Shown: piece by piece, positions 51,258 to 64,000 of the stretch | How positions within the stretch are numbered: the first letter of the stretch is position 1 | Layout of the letters: each line of letters opens with the position of its first letter | DNA from: Glossina fuscipes | Lineage: Eukaryota > Arthropoda > Insecta > Diptera > Glossinidae | NCBI RefSeq assembly: GCF_014805625.2 | Contig: NW_023998414.1 | Span: 43,368,525 to 43,432,524, forward strand | Reading direction: 5' to 3' | DNA: 64,000 bases | Translations under genes and position numbers: made by a program | The notes under the pieces: generated by a model | The model's database searches: none | What the model saw: only the letters and a program-made list of their open reading frames with translations | Told to the model about the DNA's origin: nothing

Positions 51258-52918
51258 ATTCTTTACCACAAGTAGCGTAGATATTAGACGTTCTTTAAAT
51301 CAGTCCAAAGTAATTGCGTTTTAAAAATAGATCAAAATACGCAAAAATATGTTATCCTTACAATATCATTCCCACCAAGTCGATAACGGTTCGCTAGCTT
51401 ATAAAAATATTCACATTTGTAGGGAAGATTATCAACACACAATTAATTCCCTCAATGAGATTCCATGTTAAAGTTATCCTGCTTTCTCGTCGACCACTCA
51501 TTCATAAAGTCGATGAAATACTGATACCTGAACGATACGACTATATATCAACTTATTATACTGCTGCAGAATTAACAATTGATCAAAAACAGTTTCGATC
51601 CATTCTAATAAGATTGCAGCGAAAGGATCCTTTTTTTTTTTTTTGTTTTAATATGAAGCAAAAACAATGCGATAAGAGATAACAACACGATTTTTTTATT
51701 TTAGATGAATGATGTAATGTAAACGAGCGCCTATGGATGGATATCCGTAAAAACTTGACTCGATAGCCGCTTGTCCACATAAATCTGCTCTTATTCCACA
51801 GATGACACGAATAATTTTGCAAAATAAGGTCATTAGGAGTTTGTGGTCTGTTGGAGTAAACTAATGATTCAGTATAATCCCGTCCAATAAAGTTATATCG
51901 CATGATCCAGACGGCTAATCCACTCATCGTTTCAGATTACCTGATCACGAGATTGAAAGTGAATTGTACACCATGAGCTATGGCTACGGCTATTGAGTGC
52001 CAGATAGCACCATATGAAGAAAATCTTGCCTCCGACCGATTGCAATTTGTTTCGATTATTGTTGAACTCGCGCAATGGAACAAGCTTGGCTTGGATAGGC
52101 TTTTCACTTGCAAATAATAGAAGATGGACAGCGATCGCATAATGAAAAATGGCATTAGAATGGCCCTGATCTGGCTTAATAAAGTTTATTTAGAATAAAA
52201 GAAAACGATAATTGAATTTTGATTAAAAACGCGACGAGCTTTATCCGCGAAGTAATAGTGCAGATCGACATAAAAAGCAGCACTTCGTATTAATGCCACC
52301 TAATATAAATGTAGCTAACTAACACTGGAAGAAAGTGCACAAATATATCATAAACACTTAATATAAAATCTGTATATATTATGGTTAAACTGAGAACTCT
52401 AAGTAAAGAATTAGACAAGCTGCGAGTAAATTTAAATGTTAATAAGAAAGTGGTTTCGACTATAATACCAAAGACGACTGTGATTAAAAGATTACTAGTC
52501 GATTTGCACCATTTTTATACAAGTGCTACAAGATCGCACCCGTAGAGTATATGGGAAAATTTTTACTGTTTTATCTGTTACAGTTGAAGTGACAGAAGAA
52601 CGCAGTTTCTGTAACCGTGACGTTTAAACAATTTGGCCCATCTTCAACACAAGCCTGCGTATAAGAATTTTCCATGTTTTTGCTAAATGTGAAGTCGATA
52701 TCTTAATTTTCGCGACCTAAAGAACGTTTACCAAATACAGACGGACGGACGATCTAATATCAATGCTGAATTTGATGCGGATGAAGATGCGATTTATGCG
52801 TTATGGGCTGTCTTAAGCCCTCTTCGGGGAGTTGCAAAGATATTGACAAAATGACAATACACCCATCCTTCGGTAATGAGTATAAAAGTAATAAAATATA
52901 TAAATAATAATCATAGTC

Positions 52919-52920
<2 letters not shown>

Positions 52921-52961
<41 letters not shown>

Positions 52962-52972
52962 TAACAATAATA
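52921..52972. repeat. (AAT)n microsatellite
   Basis: About 13 AAT units, then AACAAT variants. Confidence 0.95.
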
Positions 52973-55577
52973 AATCTATAATCTACATGCATATTTACAA
53001 ATGAACTCTTGCTGCCTGATCAGACGAACGTGTGTGAATGACAAACAGTCAGGCAAATCAAGTTCTAACCTGCTGCACTCCTATAAAAATACAATGCTTC
53101 TGGCCCTCCCTACATGTCTTACCCATTATCATCAAACGATAGCACATAAGCTTTTAAACATAGTATACGTGTATACTGACACTTGTTATTACTTTTCGCT
53201 AGAAAGCACTTCCAACACACTTCACTTTCCGCTGGCGTACTGAAACAACGCTGTGTGTGCGTGCATATGTATGTGCAAAATCTATTTTTAGCTTTCGATA
53301 ACGACATCGTTTGTAGCCCATTTGCTATAAATCGCGTCATTTTGTCTTCTGATTGGTTGGCTCTTCGCAATTAAACGTCGGTATCTATCGCGCTACACAT
53401 ACACGCACGTAGACACACACATACACACATACACACATACACGCATACATACACAATTGCGATTGCATTAAATCTGTAAGAAACAAATTTGAAATTTGTA
53501 TATGTATAGCAATGATCAGGTATATCAAATATCCGGCCCGTGCGGCCGAGTTGTGGCAAAAGCTCTACAATAAATTAAGAGATTTTTTTCATCAACTGTA
53601 TTAGGGAAAATGTTCCTTGCTTACGCTTGACATGCATTGGCTTGATATCTTATTCAGTCATACATAGATGTTTTCGTAAATCTTTAAAAACTTTATTCCG
53701 CATATGAAATTTTAGCAAACAGTTTTACTAAACTGTCAACGATGAACGCGTTTGACATATCAGGCACAGCGCAGTTCATAATTTAAGCAAAACTGACGGC
53801 AAAAAAAAAAAAAAACAACTCGGCAGCATTAGTATTGAGAAGGTGTTTGCACACAGTGAAAAAAGTAAACAATTCGCTCTTAGAGCCACGCCACACAGAA
53901 ACATTCTTCTTCTTGTTTAGCTATATTATGAAAAGCATCTGTGCGGTTTAATAAAGAGCGGGGTGGGGATGAGGGAGAAGAATAAAACAGCACTCAAAAG
54001 TATATTTCTGTGTTAATTACTGCAACACTTTTCTTTTCTCCTTCTTATTATTTCTTAGGTATTTTCCTTTGAATTCTAGAGAATACAAAATTTAACTTCT
54101 CTCTCTCTCTCGCTCTTTTACGCACTATCTCTCTATTCCCCCTTTTCTCTTAATCTTTCATCGCTCTTCTAGCAATTTCTGGTCAGTCGATTGGTGGCTG
54201 AATCATTTCTAGTAAAAAAGCGAAAGATCTACGAAAACACAAACAAAAAAAAGAAAACACATAAGTTAACAACAGTTTGGATTGTTCCAAAAATTGTATA
54301 TCCGCTGCTTATCGCAAGCGAAGGCATATGGATACACATATATGTACGTCGATTTGTTCATAGATGCGTGTCTACTTAACATTCATAGTTTTTTTTATTT
54401 TTTATTTTTATTTTTTTTTCTTTTATACAAACCTTAATTTAGTCAACTATGTTAAACTGAAAGCCTGGTATCGGGTGAATACATGTGCACATATTTGCGT
54501 TATGAAAGCTTATTTATATATACATACATACAACCAAAATAAAAAATAAAAAAAATAGATAAATAAATAAATTTTTATTACTTATTTTTATTAGTATGCG
54601 TGCATGGATGGGATGCATACATGGAGAAGTACAAACAGTCTATGTGCGCTGTGATAGAAAAGAGAAGAATATTTTGAATATTTGAGTTATGCGGGGTGCA
54701 TGGGTGTAAAAAATGGAGCACATACCAATCTTTGGGTTTTGCTGAACAAAACGTCAAAAAGTAAAGAAGGAAAACAGACGAGTCATGTGACCGAAAGGAT
54801 TAATTTGGCTTTATATATGCTCTGGGCCAAGACGACTATAGAAAAAACTATAAACTATGAATTAATTCAAGTTTATCAATGTCGACCGACCTAAGACACA
54901 AATTGTATTATATATAATATTTTATTATGAACTTTAAACTTGTTCTTGCACATTTAAAACTTTTCAGAATATAATCGATTAATGAAAGAAAAGTCGATTG
55001 TTGTTGTCTTTCATTTTTAAGAAAAGAAAAACGTTGCTGTTCTTTCACTTGGGCAATAACAAACCATAAAGAGAAACCAAAAAGAGTTGAGCAGTGTTTT
55101 GTATCTTTCCCGAACTGTGAAAAGAATAATATTTTTTTTTTCTTGTTTTTTTTTTTTTTTTGGAAGAGTCAGTGATGAGTGAAGTCGTTTAAGGGATCCA
55201 ACAAAGTAAAGCAAACGAATGTTCATATCATCTCAAGTTTTGAACAAAAAAAAAAAAAAAAAATGAAGAAAGAAAAAAGAAAAGAAAATTCTGATTGAAA
55301 AGTTTTATTTCTTAAAAATTAGACAATATAAACAAAAAAAAAAAAAAAATAAAAATAAGAATAGAAATTTTAAAGACAAAATAATAAAAGTAATGTTTTA
55401 ATTTACGCCAAGAAGATTATACATTTGCGTGCTCGTTCGAATATGTATAGATTGTGCGATACATTGTTGCTTACGATGAAAAACTTGATGCTAAGAAAGT
55501 ATATTCAAGGTCACCTCCTGCGCATTTACTAACACGAATATACAAAAAATTTGGATTTGTGTTGTCTCTGTTTGCAA

Positions 55578-55578
<1 letters not shown>

Positions 55579-55621
<43 letters not shown>
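55579..55621. repeat. (TG)n microsatellite
   Basis: About 21 perfect TG units. Confidence 0.97.
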
Positions 55622-55622
<1 letters not shown>

Positions 55623-56544
55623 TATCTGTGTGCATTTAAATATATGACTAACGCTTTCAATGCAGTCGGCGCAAGCGCGCAACTCTTACAACAATATAAA
55701 AATAAAAATATTATACCACAACATCTCACGAAAGCCAATGTTTTTTTTTTTTTTTGCTAAAAAAGTTAATTTGTACGGGAACAGCTTTTCATAAACACGC
55801 TGCGAAAGACACACCTATATATACCGAAAAGTTGACCTTCAACTTCTTTGAAAATACATATAACAAAACGAAAACTTGAAAACTTATTTATATTCTTCGT
55901 GTTTTCTCTCAAAACCCGATAAAAATCAACAATTATAACAATAACGAAATTAAAATTATAATATTTTACTTTTGAAAAGTGCCGGTCGGTAGTATTCTTT
56001 TTTTTTTATTATTGCTTTAGATTAGAAAAAGCATTTAAAGAGGGACTGCATTTATACTTAAATATGAGAGCAAAGCAGTGACAGGAAGAGAGAATTGCAA
56101 AGAGAAATAGAGAGAAATTGAGATGCAAGAAAGAAGAAAAAAGAAAAGCTATTGAAGCAAAGCAACCGAAAAACATTTGTAAACTTTCTGTCTCTAATTA
56201 TTATTTATTTAATTTTTTTCTCTTTCCCTCATTTTTTTTATTGTTTTGGCGCTCAACCCACACGCAGAGTGTAACCCTCTGCGTGAGTGTTTCGCGAACG
56301 CAGACAATAAAATTCATCGTATTTTGTTTATGCCTTATAGATGGGTAGACAATGAATATATGTATTGTTGTTGTGTATTTTATCAGATTGAAAAAAAAAA
56401 AAACCCAAAAAAATTACAGCTGTTGCGGTTTACTTTTACACGACAACTTTGATTGCTTTAATGAGAAGCGTAGAGACTGCCACGCTTTGCGCTTGCGTCG
56501 AATGTCTTGAAAGAGCAACAGCAACAGCAACATCAACAGCAAAT

Positions 56545-56583
56545 CAAGAGCAAGAGCAAGAGCAAGAGCAAGAGCAAGAGCGA
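56545..56583. repeat. (CAAGAG)n hexamer repeat
   Basis: Six CAAGAG units preceded by CAACAG units. The Leu/Ala open frame on the other strand is a product of the repeat. Confidence 0.9.
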
Positions 56584-58199
56584 GCAGTTGCAGCGTTATA
56601 GTTGCGGTGCTTTTTTCTACAGTTTTTAACACACTACCCTCATTTCAGTTATACTGTACATATATATGCGTGTTTGTATCTGTGTCATATGTTTATAGCG
56701 TTGCTGTGCATCTATAAGGCCTTTATAACTTTTGGCTTTTCCTGTGATAAATGGGCTTTAAAACATATATATGCATATGGGTAGAACACACACACACACA
56801 CAATAGGCGAGTGTGTGCAGGCGTCTCTTGCTTTTTACACACACACTCTTTCTCCCTCTCTCTCTTTTATTCCCTTTACGATTCTTTCTCACCATTTGAA
56901 TTAAAGCGAACACATTACGCTCTTACTCTTAAGTAGCTTGGTGTGTAAGAATATTGTTTAGTTTCTTTCACACAGCAAGTTAAACTATAGACAAAACTTT
57001 GAATAGTGGACAATATGTTCTTGTCTTTCTAAATTTCTTTATTGCAAGCTTGATCCAAAAAAAGTGAGAAAGCTTCTTTACGTTCGAACGAGTGGCTTGG
57101 ATACAATAGAGGGACCAACTTTAAGTGAGGCGTTTAGTTAGGCGTGTGAATTGAAACTGAATGAACTGCCATAGGTCGGGCCGTCATCAAGTTACATTCT
57201 CAAGCAATAATCTTCGTACGATTTTCTAGGCATATTGCCGAATATCGCATATCTGGCAGAGTATGTCGCGATTAATTTTGCGAATTGGTGAAAAATTAAT
57301 TAAATAAATGCGATTCATCCATCATCCAATGGATCCTTTAATTAGGAAATTTCTTGCTTTTGCAATTATTTGCAAATTCCTGATAAGTTTTTGAACGAGC
57401 ACAAAAACAAAAAGAAATAATAATCAATATATAGCAGCAAAGTATTTCTTAACTTCCTTTTTAACAAGTTTTCTTAATTGAAACTCATTTCAATTGTTGC
57501 ACTTCCCTGAAGTGGAACACGTATATTGCTCGTAGTCAAACCAGACTAACTAAAATTTATTTAGCGAATCTGAAATTCGAGACATTTGTTTATGGTTTGC
57601 CTATATTTTCTGAATAAATTACTATGAGAATGGGTTAACTGTGCTGTGGTCGACAGACCAGCAGCAGCGGCATGTTGTTAAGTTTATGTTATTACTCTTT
57701 TATTCGTTTCTATATTTATTTTTATTTTTGTCCATGTTATCTAGATGCGTGTGTGTAATCGTTACTTTTCGCTTTTTTTTCATTTTTTGTCATATTTTTT
57801 CTCTTATTATATTTCGGGTTTTTCGATTTTTATGCTATTTTATCGTCTTATTTTGTTTTTTCTCTTTTATTAACTGCAATGTTGTTTGTTGCTGTTATTT
57901 GTCAGTTCTTACTAAATGCTAGACTTGGACGCATCACATTGTCCAAAACTTTTTGGGTTTGATTATAAATTCAAAAGAAGAGAACTGTGGCTAAAGTAAA
58001 ATCGCTCATGAGTCAAACTTTAAATGGTTTTACAAAATTTGAAGCAGAAAAGTTGCCCGTTTTTTTAACACCCTCGCAGAGTTGAAAAAAAAAACAACAA
58101 AAAAAACACCAGTTTGTCATATGGATTTCTCCTCCTCCTTCCGACTATTCTACCCGGTTAAGAGTGAAGAAAGAAAAGAAATAAATTAAAACGAAAAAG

Positions 58200-58345
58200 A
58201 AAAATTATTCAAGTAAGCATTCGCTTAATCTGTTGTTGTTATTGCTGTTGCTTTTCTGTCGTTTTTTTGTGAAACGTTTCGATCGTTAGCGTTCTCGCTT
58301 TCGTAGTTTTTTTTATTAGATTGTGTGTCGCCGCATTGTTTTATA
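58200..58345 (-). promoter_or_regulatory. Possible TATA promoter and untranslated first exon on the minus strand
   Basis: Minus strand reads GGGGGGCTATAAAACAATGC, with the TATAAAA at 58345-58339 in a GC-rich frame. CAACAGCAATAACAACAACA, typical of fly 5' leaders, follows downstream near 58250-58225. It could be a distal promoter of the SRCIN1-like gene, 36 kb upstream of its ATG. No initiator match or transcript evidence is available. Confidence 0.3.
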
Positions 58346-58386
58346 GCCCCCCGTATATATATATATATACATACACATAAACGCAC

Positions 58387-58434
58387 AAACACACACGCAC
58401 ACACACACACACACACAAACAAACACACACACAA

Positions 58435-58456
<22 letters not shown>
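58387..58456. repeat. (CA)n microsatellite
   Basis: CA repeat with CAAA and CACG interruptions. Confidence 0.95.
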
Positions 58457-58465
<9 letters not shown>

Positions 58466-58802
58466 CACCGGGAGATTATTCGTTCGTTAGAATCGCCCAG
58501 TATTAAAAACGAAAGCCATACTATGTGAAAAATATTTGCAACAAAAAAAAAAATAAAAAAAAATAATGTTCTGAACGCTGAACACAAGTGAGTAGTGAGT
58601 GCAATAGAAAAGAACAAAATAGAGTAGTTGTTTGCGTTCTCGTTTCATACAGTGTTTCGAGTGTTTAGTTAAAACTTTAGCACTTATTTGATGTACGGGT
58701 ATCGTGGCGTAAACACAAAATTAACGCGTTTAACGTCGTTCGGCTGATTATAATTCATAAGAATTTTGAAAAGAAAAACTTAATATTCAACATTTTAAAC
58801 AA

Positions 58803-58850
58803 ATATATGCATATATATATATTTATATATATATATATATATATGTGTAT

Positions 58851-58884
<34 letters not shown>

Positions 58885-58887
58885 ATC
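58803..58887. repeat. (TA)n microsatellite
   Basis: Long AT alternation with TGTA interruptions. Confidence 0.95.
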
Positions 58888-59870
58888 AGATATTTTAAAA
58901 AAATTATGAAAAGTTACTTTTTAAAAACTTACAAAACTTTTAAGTGACTCTAGATGGCCTTTAATTATTAATTAAAAGTAAGGGAAAAATTATAATTAGT
59001 GCTTTAAAAAAAAAAATAAAAAAAACCGAAAATAAGGTAAAACTTAATTACATCTAAAAACAACACAGCATAACGGTCATGCCGTAGTTCATAGAGTTCA
59101 TAAAGCTAAGCAATTGGCATTTAATCCTGCAAGCATACAAATGGAACTAAAAATTGAACTACGGACTCACTATACAATTAAAAGCAAAAAAGTGCCTCGA
59201 TTTTGTTAAATAAAAATTAAAACGAAAACAAAAACAAAAAAAAAAAAAAAAAGAAGAAAGATTAATAAAAATTTAACCTTGAAGTGCAATTGATTAAACG
59301 ATAAAATAAATAAGAAAACTTCGTATTTTTTTTTTTTTTTTTTATTTTTTTTTTATTATTTACTTCTTCAAGCAGAAAAAGCTCGCTTTCTGTATTTGTT
59401 ATTGTCAACAAAATTTTTGGAAAAAGAAAAAAAAAATAAATAAAGAGAACTTTCTCAACTTCATTAGAATCAAACCTTATGTAACTATCCTCAAGTGATA
59501 CGAAACGATACGCCTGTTATTGTGTGGACGTGCATACACGCGTACGGGAGTTTATTACGCTTGATTCGAACTCATAAGAACACCTTTTAATGTTTATAAA
59601 TTAACCTATTACTGTTGTTGGTATAATTGCGTGCTGTACCTTAAACTTAAGCCAATCAATTATTTGTGTAATATTGCTGCTGTTGTTATTGCTGCTATTA
59701 TTGTTGGGCTTTCTTATAACCTGCTTTCCACTCTACATTCTACTCTTATCTACAACACTACTCTGCTGAACTTTACTTTGGGAGAGGGCCAGGCCATTTT
59801 AACACTTGCCATTCCTTCCCATCATGTATCAACTATCATTTGTGCTAGCACTAGGTAAGTAGGTTTCTAT

Positions 59871-59876
59871 CTTTTT

Positions 59877-59914
<38 letters not shown>

Positions 59915-59915
59915 C

Positions 59916-59965
<50 letters not shown>

Positions 59966-59989
59966 CTCTCTCTCTCTCTCTCTCTCTAT
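59871..59989. repeat. Compound (CT)n-(TATC)n microsatellite
   Basis: CT runs flanking seven TATC units; the reverse complement of the GATA/GA composites elsewhere in the window. Confidence 0.95.
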
Positions 59990-60844
59990 GCATAGAATAC
60001 ATGCCATAATAATTGAGTGTTATATGAAATAAAGAGCTTTATTGCTGTAATTGTTACTCTTACTATTACTATTACTGTTACTGTTATTGTTACTTTTTAG
60101 GAAAGTTTTAAGAAAATTTTTCGATTAACATTCTTCTCCTACCAGGAAGAGATTTTTCGAATTATTAATACTTATGAAATGTTATGAAAAACATGAAAAC
60201 TTTTGCATAATTTTCATTGTTGGTTTATCTGCTCGAGTTTCTATTCTACAGGCGACAGGGAACATGCATTAGAAAATTAAAAAATTAACACTTGAAAATG
60301 AAAAGATTTTAAACTTTTCTGTTTGCAATTAACTAAAACGTCTTTCTCAATTTGTTATCAGATCATTTTAGTGAATCATATTTTCATATTCATATATGAT
60401 AATACCTAAACACACTTTACGACAAATCTAGTTTCAAATAATTAACAATTTAATGAACCTATTGGAACCTATTGGTACTTCTACTTACTAAAGGTAACGT
60501 GCAGAGACGCGAAGTGAGCGGATTAAAAAAAAAAAAAAAAAAAAAAAAACCCTACATTTCGTTAAAGTAATTTCTATTAAACGAAATGCTTGCAATAAAT
60601 AGCTTTGCAAAAGTACACGGTATGACGAAACTTCACTTTGCATGCATATGCATGCACGACCTAATCATCCCGCTTTCGCTGCAGGCCCAATTTTGCATAT
60701 AAACAATACACAAATGTTCTATTGCGCTGAACTAGAATGGATGGAATGAAAGCACAGAAAAACAGAAAAAAAAAAATAAATAAAAAAAAAATAAAAAAAA
60801 TCATCGCGCGTATTTACCAGAATGTTGGATATGTGAAGCGTTGT

Positions 60845-60909
60845 ATGTGTGTGTATGTTTGTTTGTTTGTTTGTTTGGTGTGTGTGTGTGTGCGTGTGTG
60901 TGTGTGTGA
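60845..60909. repeat. (GTTT)n-(GT)n microsatellite
   Basis: Five GTTT units followed by about 15 GT units with GC interruptions. Confidence 0.93.
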
Positions 60910-63820
60910 AGGTAGCAGCTGTGTTAATATCTTCCCATCTAACAGGTGTTTTATTTATATTTTCAGTTTTGTTGAATATTTTCAATGTTTATTTACATTA
61001 TGTATGCATACGCGTATGAACGTGAATCTAGCTGTGGATTTCAAATAAGTTAAAACGCGAATGTGTGTTGTGTTTATAAAAAGAAAAACAAAAAGGGGAT
61101 ACGCGAATCGCACGTTGTCATTACTTATGACTTTTCTCTACATTCTACATTCCGCGGAATATGGAATAATGCAAATGGATTGTTTCATTACGTTAACTTA
61201 ACGTTAACTAACTTGGCGAAATTTTTGATTTAGAAAATTCATTTCAATTTTCTTCTTCTCTATTTTTCGCTATTACAACACATTTTGCCCAGTACTTGGG
61301 CTTGATGATAACTGGATAGTCAAAAATTTTTCACTAAAATTTCATTAAATTCATAAAAATGTCGTATGTTCTGCCAATTCGTACAGCTGGCACACATATA
61401 TCCAAACGAACAAAATCGTTTCTCTTAGTTTTAATTTTCATTTCTAATAAATCTTAAAAATGCTCAATAGGATTCGAATTTATGAAATTAGGCAAAGACT
61501 GGTCGTATGGGTGCATACAGCGGTCGTAGATTTATTATATCATTCGCATTTTGATTTCGTTATCTGGTTTGAAGCGGAAATTATCTTTCAAATTGAATAG
61601 TGTACTCGATATAATTTAGATAAATCACATACACACGTGCCTGCAATCACTTCGTTTTATTTATGTAAATGACAAAATTTTCAGATTGCGAAGTAAAAAT
61701 GCATTCCGTCTTTTTTTCAATTTTTTCTTGGCGAAATTTATTGGTGTAATGTATGTGTATGCCGATGGCTCTTACGAGGAACTTTCGACAATCATTGAAA
61801 AAAATTGAAAGAAAAAAGTTATCTGCCTTGTATCAATTTTATGCGGATCTATAAATCCGCCTTGAAGAAATAAAGAACTTTAAATATAAGCTTTAGAATT
61901 GTAATCGCTAACGGAACGCTCTGGCAAACAAGCATTTATTTTCCTCGAGGATACATGTATATACGTAGAACACATTAACAAGTATGTATGATGGGGTGAG
62001 AGCGAGGGGCGGGGAGCATGATCTTTCGTTTCAAGGTTGATACTATCGTAAAACTATATGGATATGCCATTAATGGCGACACCTATGTGTCATCCTACGA
62101 AATTTTGAGTGATGTATTATTTATATATTCAATGGAAACTTCGAGGGATAGAGATAAGAACATCAAAAAAAAAAAAAAAAAAAAATTATTCATAAGTTCA
62201 ATCTCTCCTCTTTCCTCATAAAGCCGTTTTTGCAAAATTTATACGCTTATATAGTTGGCACACATATATCATAGTATATATCGTAAATTAGTTTACATAT
62301 TCTTGCACGATATATTCATTATTATATGTAAGTTTAAGTTTTATTTCTTACCACCAAGTAAACAGGTTCAAGTAAAGCTAAAGATGCTAAATGATGTTTG
62401 TAATTACCTTTCTATATACGTTTTGGGCGGATTTCCTATTGCGTTTTGATTCTTATCCCTTGGCCTTGCCAGGGGGAATTTGTTTCTTTTCGAACTGTTG
62501 ATGGATGATGTGGCTTACACTACTAGAGCGGATTTCGGGTTTTAGTCGATAGAACGCGCAGCCATGAGCTATCATAATTAATTTTTAAGCCTGGCATGAA
62601 TAATATGAAAAAGGAAAATTTAAGACCGAGTTCTGTGATTTTCAGGTCATAAACGAGACTGACAGTCAGTTAAAGTTAAGGCTAAATCTGTTTCATATGT
62701 TGATCAAGACTTCCCACTTAGCGAGCTTAGCCTTGACGCGGATGGAATTACTATTATAATTATTATTATGATTATTAGGCACAAATTTGGAAGAGATTTT
62801 CTCTTAGTCTCTTCAGAAAGAATAACGCATAACGCTTAGCATATATGGGGATAGTATAGCAGTTCTTCTCCTTCCTCCTTTTCTCGTGATATTCATTTAA
62901 TGCAAGCAAAACTAAAAGCGTGTGTTTTGTCTCAAAAAATCTTTTGCGTACATTTTTCCAAAATCAAAAAAAAAAAAAAGAAAAGAAAAGAAAAGCAGCG
63001 CGCGCGCCCTCGAGCAAAGTAAACTAAAAATTTCCATTTTACTTCAAGTTTGGTCTATTTGTCATATTTTTTTTTCGGAAGCATCTTGTGCGTATCTGCA
63101 TTTGAATTGTATGACCGTGCTTTTGCACAGACACACAAGAAAAGTGAAATAAATTTTCATTCATTTCAGATGTCGCAATTTGAATTTCCGCACGAGAAAA
63201 AGAATGGAAAGCAAAGGAAACGAAAATAATAAGAGTAAAGTGAAAAACTGATTCAAGTTAATTGATTTCAATCGAGGCATGTGTTTGATTTAAGCAGTAG
63301 AAGACGTAGGAAAAAATAATCGTGCTGAAGTGGGGTGGATGCCAGTCAGCAAACGATGAATAATAAATTGCAAAAGGCAAAAGAGAAAAAAAATTGAAAA
63401 TTTTGCTTTTGCTATCAAGTGGAAAATCAAGAAGAAAATTTGTCAATCATCAATGAGGGTGGCTTGTTTCGTCGGCAACATATATGTATACTTAGCGTAC
63501 ATGCGTCATTGTAATCAATATTAAAAGGGAGCACCGTCCGTCGGGGAGTATAAGACAATAGCTTCATTATATGCTTCCATGTGAAAGCGTCGTTAAATTT
63601 ACTGATTTGAAAGCAACGATAGAGAAAAAGTCGCAATGTTCATAGTTTCGTATAGCATTTCACGATCTAAAATCTATCATATTGTTTTATGTAATAGGCA
63701 TGGGTGGATACAACATCATGCATTCTCGAATCAAGTCTGTCTTGAAAAAGATATGCGACCTAATTCCGTAAAAACAGAGGAAACAAAGCAATGAGAATAA
63801 AAATGAGTTAATATAATAAA

Positions 63821-63821
63821 A

Positions 63822-63854
<33 letters not shown>

Positions 63855-63868
63855 CATATATATATGCA
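63821..63868. repeat. (CA)n-(TA)n microsatellite
   Basis: About ten CA units followed by TA alternation. Confidence 0.95.
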
Positions 63869-64000
63869 TATATCAATATTAATATTATGTACAAAGATTT
63901 TCACAAAAAAATCTCACAGAATATAGTCATAATCATATTTGCATTATTAATAATTGCTGTGTGCCAACGATTGTTTGGGAAATTGCTCGAAACCATTTCG

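Larger units (their letters stand above)
51258..58200. other. Upstream region, fifth part: no gene supported
   Basis: Contains a family-2 end at about 52490-52888, (AAT)n at 52921-52972, (TG)n at 55579-55621, a CAAGAG hexamer run at 56545-56583 and CT-rich sequence at 54093-54160. A 9-bp perfect hairpin (CACGCAGAG/CTCTGCGTG) lies at 56261-56285. Confidence 0.55.
58888..64000. other. Upstream region, last part: no gene supported
   Basis: Contains the CT/TATC microsatellite at 59871-59989, A runs near 60526-60549, GTTT/GT at 60845-60909, and CA/TA at 63821-63868. A GC-rich CAGCGCGCGCGC spot lies at about 62996. No coding or structural gene was recognised up to the window edge. Confidence 0.55.

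Noticed and set aside
56261..56285. Nine-bp hairpin considered as a small RNA precursor
   Set aside because: Too short a stem for a miRNA precursor; noted only as a minor inverted repeat.

Overview
This is eukaryotic, AT-rich, intron-rich DNA from a higher (cyclorrhaphan) fly. A tephritid-like fruit fly is my best guess, but the species cannot be fixed from the window. The evidence is: GT-AG introns with insect start contexts; a clear insect counterpart of the SRCIN1/KIAA1217 coiled-coil family; several decayed mariner elements; a jockey-type LINE remnant; many compound microsatellites; and a 100-N scaffold gap. No prokaryotic, viral or CRISPR content was seen.

The backbone is one large minus-strand gene, the SRCIN1-like coiled-coil protein (Drosophila CG32809 type). 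I traced 14 coding exons by reading frame, splice sites and phase, from the likely start codon at 21949 down to 140. They encode about 690 residues, and the gene continues off the left edge. Three conserved blocks are visible: an N-terminal block in exon 5, a short MERQLANLTGLVQ helix in exon 11, and a coiled-coil block of the AIP3 type in exon 14.

Two other genes lie inside introns of this host, on the plus strand. The first (2688-3517) is a four-exon gene for a 169-residue single-pass membrane protein that I do not recognise. It is easily missed because its exons are short. The second (10746-18508) is a six-exon gene for a 574-residue secreted protein with a pentraxin/concanavalin A-like domain, housed in a 13.65 kb host intron. 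In both, the only AATAAA signal lies just over 30 bases from the host 5' splice site on the other strand. Host splicing and nested-gene 3'-end formation may therefore interfere.

From about 21.96 kb to 64 kb I find no firm coding gene. This 42 kb is probably the 5' regulatory or first-intron region of the host gene. It holds mariner fragments (one with perfect 22-nt ends), a broken jockey-like reverse transcriptase split by another repeat, four copies of a dispersed repeat family (two more lie further left), microsatellites, a cluster of three adjacent perfect hairpins, a possible small secreted-peptide locus at 24.6 kb, and a possible minus-strand TATA promoter near 58.34 kb.
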